A stretch of 25,521 bases of DNA from NCBI GenBank assembly GCA_030152805.1, contig JASLIG010000060.1, forward strand, positions 1 to 25,521, in the 5' to 3' direction. The notes under the pieces were generated by a model. The model ran no database searches, was not told where the DNA came from, and saw only the letters and a list, made by a program, of their open reading frames with translations. Positions 15,894 to 25,521 of this stretch are shown here, piece by piece (the stretch's first letter is position 1; each line of letters begins with the position of its first letter). The stretch comes from Solirubrobacterales bacterium (GTDB lineage: Bacteria; Actinomycetota; Thermoleophilia; Solirubrobacterales; 70-9). Both the position numbers and the translations under genes were made by a program.

Positions 15894-17130
15894 AGGCGAC
15901 GTAGCGCTTCTTCATCTTCGCTTCGGCTGCTGAGACCTCCGCTCTCATCTCAGCAGGTGATGGCAGCGTGCCGCGGCCGCCGAGGAGATCAGCCACCCAC
16001 TCGGCCTGGGCCTCGGCAAGCGGCATGATCGCGCCGAGCGGCTGGATCAGGCCAATGAAATAGAGGCCGGGGTGCTCGACCGAGACGACGCGGCGGTAGA
16101 GCGGCAGCCGGTTGCCCATGGCTGAGATCAGGTCCTCGTCGAAGAACGGGAAGCTGATCTTGTAGCCGGTGCAGTAGACGACGAGGTCGATCTCCTCTTC
16201 GCCGCCGTCGGCGAAGCGAACCGTGCGGCCACCCGTGAAACGGTCGATGTTCGGCTTGACCTCGATGTCACCGTGACCGAGGCGCGAGAGCAACTCGGCC
16301 GAGACCGTCGGGTGCGCCTCGAGAAGCTTGTGGTCGGGCTCGGGCAGGCCGTACGCAGTCATGTCGCCGGCGGTTAGCTCCAGCATGCGCCCCAGCACGA
16401 AGCGCTGGACGGCGAGCGGCATCATCGTCAGGATTTTCGAGGCGGCTTCGTCGGTCGGTTTGCCGTTCAGGTACTTGGGCATGACGTAGGCACCGCGGCG
16501 CATCGCCAGGTAGGTCTTGTCGGCGATTCGAGAGGCCTCGACGGCGATGTCGGTGGCGGAGTTGCCGATGCCGAGGACGAGGACCCGCTTGCCCTCGAGG
16601 ATCTCGGGCTCGCGGTAGTGGTGGACGTGGATCTGCTCACCCTCGAACTCCTCCGAGCCCGGAAAGGGAGGCTCGGGCCAGCGCGGGTCCCAGTGGTGCC
16701 CGTTGGCGACCAGCACAGCGCGGTAGCGGTGGGCGTCGCGACCGCCCTCGCAGTCCTCAATCGTCACCTCCCACTCCCCGTCGACAGGAACCACGCTCTT
16801 GACCTCGGTGCGGAAGCGGATCTTCTCCCGCAGCGAGAAGTGATCGACGTAGTCGTCGAAGTAACGGGCGATCTGGAAGTGGTTGGGGTAGTCGGGATAG
16901 TCATCCGGCATCGGGTAGGTCTTGTAAGCCATCAACCCGCGCGAGGTGTTGATGTGCAGCGAGCGGTAGGCGGAGGACAGCTCGTTGTCGTTTTCGTAGC
17001 GCCAGTTGCCACCGACCTCCGAGCCCTTCTCGAAGCAGTCGAAGGCGATCCCGCGCGCATTGAGGACCTGACAGGCGGCGATGCCGGAGGACCCGGCGCC
17101 GATCACGCAGGCCTTCTGGGCGGCTGCCAT
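15808..17130 (-). CDS. Flavin-containing monooxygenase (FMO-type)
   Basis: A 440-residue class B flavin monooxygenase using FAD and NADPH. The FAD-binding GAGSSG is at residues 11-16, and the GGNWRY segment follows at about 40-45. The family fingerprint FxGxxxHxxxY is exact at residues 162-172 (FEGEQIHVHHY), and the NADPH-binding GIGNSATD lies at 187-194. YCTGYKISFPF near the C-terminus is the expected TGY region. The fingerprint ends in Tyr, not the Trp typical of Baeyer-Villiger enzymes, which favours N- or S-oxygenation; substrate unknown. The gene is divergent from the repeat-protein gene. A TAGATT box 6 bases before the ATG and an inverted repeat directly upstream suggest a leaderless, possibly regulated promoter. 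Confidence 0.93.
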   Translation of the reverse strand: MAAAQKACVIGAGSSGIAACQVLNARGIAFDCFEKGSEVGGNWRYENDNELSSAYRSLHINTSRGLMAYKTYPMPDDYPDYPNHFQIARYFDDYVDHFSLREKIRFRTEVKSVVPVDGEWEVTIEDCEGGRDAHRYRAVLVANGHHWDPRWPEPPFPGSEEFEGEQIHVHHYREPEILEGKRVLVLGIGNSATDIAVEASRIADKTYLAMRRGAYVMPKYLNGKPTDEAASKILTMMPLAVQRFVLGRMLELTAGDMTAYGLPEPDHKLLEAHPTVSAELLSRLGHGDIEVKPNIDRFTGGRTVRFADGGEEEIDLVVYCTGYKISFPFFDEDLISAMGNRLPLYRRVVSVEHPGLYFIGLIQPLGAIMPLAEAQAEWVADLLGGRGTLPSPAEMRAEVSAAEAKMKKRYVASKRHTIQVDFQPYLREIRRERKRAAQRV

Positions 17131-17136
17131 GCCTGA

Positions 17137-17142
17137 AATCTA
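17137..17142 (-). promoter_or_regulatory. Candidate -10 box of the FMO gene
   Basis: TAGATT on the minus strand lies 6 bases before the ATG at 17130. Transcription would start at the first codon, and no ribosome-binding site is visible. Confidence 0.3.
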
Positions 17143-17144
17143 CA

Positions 17145-17166
17145 AGGGGTGAGGAAGACCACCCCT
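17145..17166. promoter_or_regulatory. Inverted repeat upstream of the FMO -10 box, possible operator
   Basis: Seven-base arms AGGGGTG and CACCCCT flank an 8-base spacer, immediately upstream of the candidate FMO -10 box. A repressor or activator site is plausible from the position. No second copy was seen in the window. Confidence 0.3.
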
Positions 17167-17230
17167 GGGGTCCGTAGTCGAAAGGGGCGATCGATTCGAA
17201 GCTGGATGCATCGGGATTGACAACCAAACG

Positions 17231-17238
17231 AAAGGAGA
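17231..17238 (+). promoter_or_regulatory. Strong Shine-Dalgarno site of the repeat protein
   Basis: AAAGGAGA lies 6 bases before the ATG at 17245 and fixes that start. It is the strongest ribosome-binding site among the accessory genes, most of which have none. Confidence 0.7.
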
Positions 17239-17244
17239 CCCCCG

Positions 17245-17889
17245 ATGACCAGCAAGAGCAAGTTCCGCCCCAGCCCCGCCCTCGTGATCGCCTGCATCGC
17301 CCTGTTCGCCGCCCTGACCGGCAGCGCCATTGCCGCCGGCGTTGGCAAGAACACGGTGCGCTCACCGCAGATCGTCGACGGCACGATCCGCACCGTCGAC
17401 ATCCGCGACAACGCGGTCGCCGCCGGCAAGATCGCACCCGACGCGGTCGACACCACGGAGATCGCCGAAAACGGCGTCGAATCCTCCGACGTCGCGCCGG
17501 ACACCCTCACGGCCGGCGACCTCGCGGCGGCCTCGGTCACCTCCTCGGAGGTAGCCGACCAGTCGCTGACCGCCAACGACCTCGGCCCCGACTCGGTCGG
17601 ATCGAGCGAGCTGCAGGCCGGCTCGGTCCGTGCCTCCGAGCTCGGCACGATCATCGAAGTCTCGAACGGCACGACGATCAAAGCCGGCGCCAACGCCAGC
17701 GTTAGCGTCGCCTGCCCGGCCGGCACCACGGTGATCAGCGGCGGCAACACCGCCGGCGACTACCGCGTCGCCCTCACCGGCGCCCTGCGCAGCGGCAACG
17801 GCTGGCTCGCCCACGCCCACAGCTACGTCCCCACCGACACCAGCCTCACGGTCTACGCCTACTGCCTCACCGGCGGCAGCAGCAACTAG
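17245..17889 (+). CDS. Secreted decapeptide-repeat protein, unknown function
   Basis: A 214-residue protein. Residues 1-31 form a signal peptide or N-terminal anchor (basic start, hydrophobic ALVIACIALFAALTG, then AIAAG). Residues 39-133 are nine and a half tandem ten-residue repeats of the form xxx[DE][LVI]xxx[ASTG][VLI]. Hydrophobic residues recur every fifth position, as expected of a beta-solenoid or pentapeptide-like coil. Residues 134-214 form a compact Gly/Thr/Ser-rich domain with two cysteines (Cys157, Cys207) that may be disulfide-bonded, containing NGWLAHAHSY and LTVYAYCL. It is probably extracellular, structural or adhesive. A strong ribosome-binding site precedes it, and a hairpin terminator follows. 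I cannot assign a family name with confidence. Confidence 0.85.
   Translation: MTSKSKFRPSPALVIACIALFAALTGSAIAAGVGKNTVRSPQIVDGTIRTVDIRDNAVAAGKIAPDAVDTTEIAENGVESSDVAPDTLTAGDLAAASVTSSEVADQSLTANDLGPDSVGSSELQAGSVRASELGTIIEVSNGTTIKAGANASVSVACPAGTTVISGGNTAGDYRVALTGALRSGNGWLAHAHSYVPTDTSLTVYAYCLTGGSSN
17359..17643 (+). repeat. Tandem 30-base (ten-residue) coding repeats
   Basis: Nine full units and one half unit, in register from residue 39 (RSPQIVDGTI) to 133 (RASEL). Examples are ESSDVAPDTL, TAGDLAAASV, TSSEVADQSL and TANDLGPDSV. Units are diverged at the DNA level but keep the acidic-hydrophobic and small-hydrophobic pairs. Confidence 0.8.
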
Positions 17890-17912
17890 TCAACCCAAGA
17901 CCCTGAGATCGA

Positions 17913-17942
17913 GCGCCACCTGCGGCTAGCTGCAGGTGGCGC
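17913..17942 (+). terminator. Terminator hairpin of the repeat-protein gene
   Basis: A perfect 11-base-pair stem (GCGCCACCTGC / GCAGGTGGCGC) with an 8-base loop is followed by TTTG on the plus strand, 24 bases after the stop at 17889. The stem also covers the last codons and stop of the convergent trypsin gene, so it may act for both strands, although no U-run follows on the minus strand. Confidence 0.65.
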
Positions 17943-19239
17943 TTTGCTGTGCCGCGGCTGCACTGAGCGCCGCACTCGCCTGCGCGGCCTTGGCGTGAGT
18001 CTTGGCGTGACGCCCGTGTGCAGCCCGTGCTCGCCGAGCAACTTTCCGTTGGCGGCTTCGGGCCTTGGCCAAGAGCTTGGTCGCCTTTGCGACGTCCGCC
18101 GGTTTGCTCGCCCTACGCAGCGCACGACTGGCGGTGCGCACGAGCTTGCCCGTTCTCTTCAAGGATCTCGTCGAGCTCCGCTCGGCTTTGGCCGCTCGCT
18201 TCTCCGCTGTCGTCGCGGAGTTCGCCGCCTGCGTGGCCACGGCGAGAGCCTGTTCGGCAGCCCCGCAGCCAGGCGGGCGAGCGCCGCTGCCGATCACGCT
18301 GATGCCTTTGTACTGAGGCGGAAACGCAAGCGCGTTTTCAAGCACTGAAACGCCCTGGCGCACGAACTGAAGCAGTGGATCGGCGGCGATTCTCGAGTAG
18401 ACGCCCGGCTTGCCCGGTCGCGCGCAACCGATACCCCAGCTGGTCAGTCCGGTGAGGCGGAAACCGCCGCCGTCGATCGGCGACTCGAGCGGTCCGCCGC
18501 TATCGCCCTGGCAGGTGTCTTCGCCGCCGGCGAGGTAGCCGGCGCAGACCATCACGCTCGCGACGAAGAACGGGCCGTTGGCAGTGGGCTGCCCGCAAGT
18601 CGCGTCATCGATGATCGGCGTGCGCGCCTCCTTGAGGATTTCGCTGATTTCACCACCTTCGGTAGTGGTTCCCCAGCCCGACACGTACGCGTCGCGGCCC
18701 GCTTTCCACAGGGCGCGCTCGTCGGGCCCGGCGATCAGGATGCGCGAGAGCGACGAGGGCGTACCCAGGGCGAGGAGAGCAGCGTCGTTCGCGAACGGCG
18801 CCGACGGATGGATCGCTGGATCGTAGCTCGGGTTCACCACGCCGCCGACGGCTTCGTGAACCTCGTTCGCTTCGAAAAGTTCGGTGTCGCCGAGCAGGAC
18901 GAAGACTTCAAGGCCGGGCAGGAATTTGCCGAATTCATCGGTCAGGCAATGCGCGGCGGTGATTACGATCAGCGGGTGGATCAGCGAACCGCCGCAGATG
19001 AACGTACCTTCGCTGCTTTCGATGTAGAGGAGTGCCTGCCAGGGATATTTGCTGTCGTTGGTGAAGTTCCCGCCGACGATGCGAGTACCGCGAAGCGTGT
19101 CGGGAAGGGCACCCTCGTCGCCGGTCCGAAGACTCTCCACCCGCGGCGCGGCGGACGCGTGCGTCGCCCCGAACATCAGCGCGAGTGCGGCCAGAAGAGT
19201 TACTCCAACACTCCAAATTGAACGAGTTACCCGGATCAC
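17926..19239 (-). CDS. Secreted trypsin-like serine protease (S1) with basic helical tail
   Basis: A 437-residue protein with a signal peptide (residues 1-31, cut near ASAA), a short pro-region and a complete chymotrypsin-fold domain. R53-IVGG is the activation site. The catalytic triad is His97 (TAAHC), Asp152 and Ser247 (GDSGGP). Asp241 at the base of the S1 pocket predicts cleavage after Arg or Lys. From residue 325 a 113-residue Ala/Lys/Arg-rich tail, predicted helical with a Lys-Pro break near its middle, begins at a Cys and ends with a Cys next to the last residue. The start is GTG, 9 bases after a TAGGGT box. A tandem paralogue lies to the right. The target is unknown. Confidence 0.9.
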   Translation of the reverse strand: MIRVTRSIWSVGVTLLAALALMFGATHASAAPRVESLRTGDEGALPDTLRGTRIVGGNFTNDSKYPWQALLYIESSEGTFICGGSLIHPLIVITAAHCLTDEFGKFLPGLEVFVLLGDTELFEANEVHEAVGGVVNPSYDPAIHPSAPFANDAALLALGTPSSLSRILIAGPDERALWKAGRDAYVSGWGTTTEGGEISEILKEARTPIIDDATCGQPTANGPFFVASVMVCAGYLAGGEDTCQGDSGGPLESPIDGGGFRLTGLTSWGIGCARPGKPGVYSRIAADPLLQFVRQGVSVLENALAFPPQYKGISVIGSGARPPGCGAAEQALAVATQAANSATTAEKRAAKAERSSTRSLKRTGKLVRTASRALRRASKPADVAKATKLLAKARSRQRKVARRARAAHGRHAKTHAKAAQASAALSAAAAQQSATCS

Positions 19240-19248
19240 TGGAGCGGA

Positions 19249-19254
19249 ACCCTA
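19249..19254 (-). promoter_or_regulatory. Candidate -10 box of the intact trypsin gene
   Basis: TAGGGT on the minus strand is followed by 9 bases and the GTG start. The arrangement TAGGGT-9-start, with similar bases in the spacer (TCCGCTCCA), recurs at the paralogue to the right, so it was probably copied in the duplication. No ribosome-binding site is visible. Confidence 0.35.
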
Positions 19255-19334
19255 TCGTGAGTTCGCCCTGGGTACAGGTTGATATTTGTATGACTAGCTG
19301 TGCTCAGTTAGATCGCCGAGCCCCACTCACCACG

Positions 19335-20614
19335 CTAATCACAGATTGCGTTGCGGCGTTCGAGTGCTTCCCTGAGGGCGGAGTTGACCCGAGCAAGCTT
19401 GGTGCGATCCCTGGCCAGGGCCTGACCAACCGTTTGCTCATGCTTCCTCGCCTTGCGCAGCTTCTTGCTTGCTCTGGTCAAGCGCTTGGATGGGCCGCGG
19501 AGACGGCGCGCCACCTTTACCTCCCTGGTCGCCCCTCTCAATCGCTTAACGGCCTTCCTGAAAACCCCCGTGGCGACCTGAGTGGCATGCAGAGAAGCCT
19601 GCGCGGCGAGAGTCGCCGCGACGAGCGCCTCCTCGGCGGCCCGGCATCCAGGCGGTCGGGCCCCGCTGCCGATCACGCCGATTCCCCTGTACTCGGGTGG
19701 AAAGCCTTCCGTCTGTTCGATCATCGACACGCCCTGGAGGACGATGGACTCCATTGAATCGGCCGCGATCCTCGTGTAGACGCCAGGACTGTTCGGCTGC
19801 CCGCAACCATGACCCCAACTGGTGATGCCCGTGAGCCTGAAGCCGCCCCCGTCCATCGGCGATTGAAGGGGACCGCCGCTATCGCCCTGACAGGTGTCCA
19901 CGCCACCCGCCAGAACCCGGCACAAACCATCACGCTGAACACAAACTCGGAGCCGTTGACTCCAGGCTGCCCGCAGACGCCGTCGTCGATGATCGGCGTT
20001 CGGGCCTCGATCAGAAAGTCGCTCGCGCCGCCACCTTCGAAGGTACTGCCCCAACCACTTATGTGGGCGTCGCGGCCGGCGGTCCAGAGTGCCCGCTCGT
20101 CGGGCCCAGCAAGCAGTATCCGGGGCTGTGACGAAGGCGAGTCGAGAGTGATCAGGGCGAAATCCAGAACAAATGGGGTCAAAGGGTGGGCGTCGGGGTT
20201 GTAACCGCTGGGCGCCGTGAATGAGACGCCTTCGTGCACCTCGTTGCCTTCGAACAGTCCCGTGTCTCCGAGCCAGACGGAGACTTCCAAGTCTCTCTTG
20301 AAGTTGCCAGAGTGGTCGATCAGACAGTGCGCCGCAGTAATCACGATCAGGGGGTGGATCAGCGATCCGCCGCAGATGACCGTTTGTTCGGCGCCGACCA
20401 CGCGGAGAAGCGCCTGCCACGGATATTTGCTGTTGGCGGTTGCGGTGCCGCCGACGACCCTGGTGCTGGGACCACCCTCGAGTGAGAATCCCGCCGACCC
20501 GTTTGCCAAAGCGCTGTGGAGCGATGTCGAGGCCGACGCCCTCGGCACGAGCACCAAGCCGAGGACCACGGACAAAGCTCCTATAACCCGGATTGAACGA
20601 ACTACATAAAGCAT
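19335..20614 (-). pseudogene. Second trypsin-like protease, interrupted by a one-base frameshift
   Basis: A paralogue of the protease to its left. The first frame (start at 20614) encodes a signal peptide, the TR-VVGG activation site, His96 in TAAHC and Asp151, up to VMVCAGF at about residue 234. The family continues in the next frame from LAGGVDTCQGDSGGP, through SWGHGC and a 103-residue basic helical tail, to the stop at 19335. Comparison with the paralogue (CAG-Y-LAGGEDTC) shows one base missing near 19913-19914, in a short C-run on the minus strand. Without it the protein would have 426 residues. It could be a recent pseudogene, a sequencing error or, less likely, a programmed shift. Conserved residues on both sides of the break favour a very recent event or error. 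Confidence 0.85.
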
Positions 20615-20623
20615 TGGGCCGGG

Positions 20624-20629
20624 ACCCTA
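20624..20629 (-). promoter_or_regulatory. Candidate -10 box of the frameshifted trypsin gene
   Basis: TAGGGT followed by 9 bases (CCCGGCCCA) and the ATG, matching the arrangement at the paralogue. A small palindrome (ACACA-GA-TGTGT, 20631-20642) lies directly upstream and could be a protein-binding site. All of this sits in the 39 bases after rpoC, so read-through from rpoC is also possible. Confidence 0.35.
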
Positions 20630-20653
20630 CACACAGATGTGTCTAAGTGGCGC

Positions 20654-25521
<4,868 letters not shown>

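Noticed and set aside
17216..17221. Perfect TTGACA -35 hexamer upstream of the repeat-protein gene
   Set aside because: At the required distance downstream there is only CCCCCG, in the spacer before the ATG, so no -10 box exists and it cannot be a normal promoter.

Overview
The window is high-GC DNA with strongly G/C-biased third codon positions. It carries the core transcription and translation locus of a bacterium that looks like an actinomycete-type lineage, most likely Actinomycetota of the class Thermoleophilia (Solirubrobacterales-like). The phylum-level reading rests on the zinc-type uS14, the large coiled-coil insertion in the N-terminal half of RpoC, and frequent GTG starts. The class-level reading is an inference from the accessory proteins (a secreted decapeptide-repeat protein and trypsins with helical tails) and was not tested by any search.

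Layout, left to right. (1) 1-8493, minus strand: a compact S10-spc ribosomal protein operon read from rpsJ leftwards (rpsJ, rplC, rplD, rplW, rplB, rpsS, rplV, rpsC, rplP, rpmC, rpsQ, rplN, rplX, rplE, rpsN, rpsH, rplF, rplR and the first codons of rpsE). Most junctions are 1, 4 or 8 bp overlaps, so translation is probably coupled. (2) 8653-12094, minus strand: tuf and fusA, with hairpins in both intergenic gaps and a candidate promoter plus attenuator-like leader upstream of fusA. (3) 12119-14339, plus strand: a very basic four-helix membrane protein whose 3' end overlaps rpsL by 148 bp, then rpsL, rpsG and a small HAD-like protein. The str group is therefore split and rpsL-rpsG is inverted relative to fusA-tuf. 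(4) 14384-20614: an accessory island between the str genes and rpoBC. It holds a PHBH-type FAD monooxygenase, a small single-pass membrane protein, an FMO-type monooxygenase, a secreted repeat protein, and two tandem secreted trypsin paralogues, the right-hand one frameshifted. (5) 20654-25521, minus strand: rpoC and the C-terminal part of rpoB.

The housekeeping genes supply ribosome assembly, elongation factors and RNA polymerase. Relative to the common bacterial order rpoB-rpoC-rpsL-rpsG-fusA-tuf-S10, the order is kept but interrupted by the island and by inversion of rpsL-rpsG. Odd features worth attention are: long charged extensions on S17 and L5 (with acidic tails on RpoB and RpoC); a Lys/Arg-rich insertion in S12; the overlap of the membrane-protein gene with rpsL; the fusA leader structure; the ten-residue repeat protein; and the Cys-bracketed helical tails shared by the two trypsins. 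Several island genes appear to be leaderless or nearly so. I see no tRNA, rRNA, CRISPR array, insertion sequence or intergenic stretch above 300 bases. I do not see a clear new multi-gene system.
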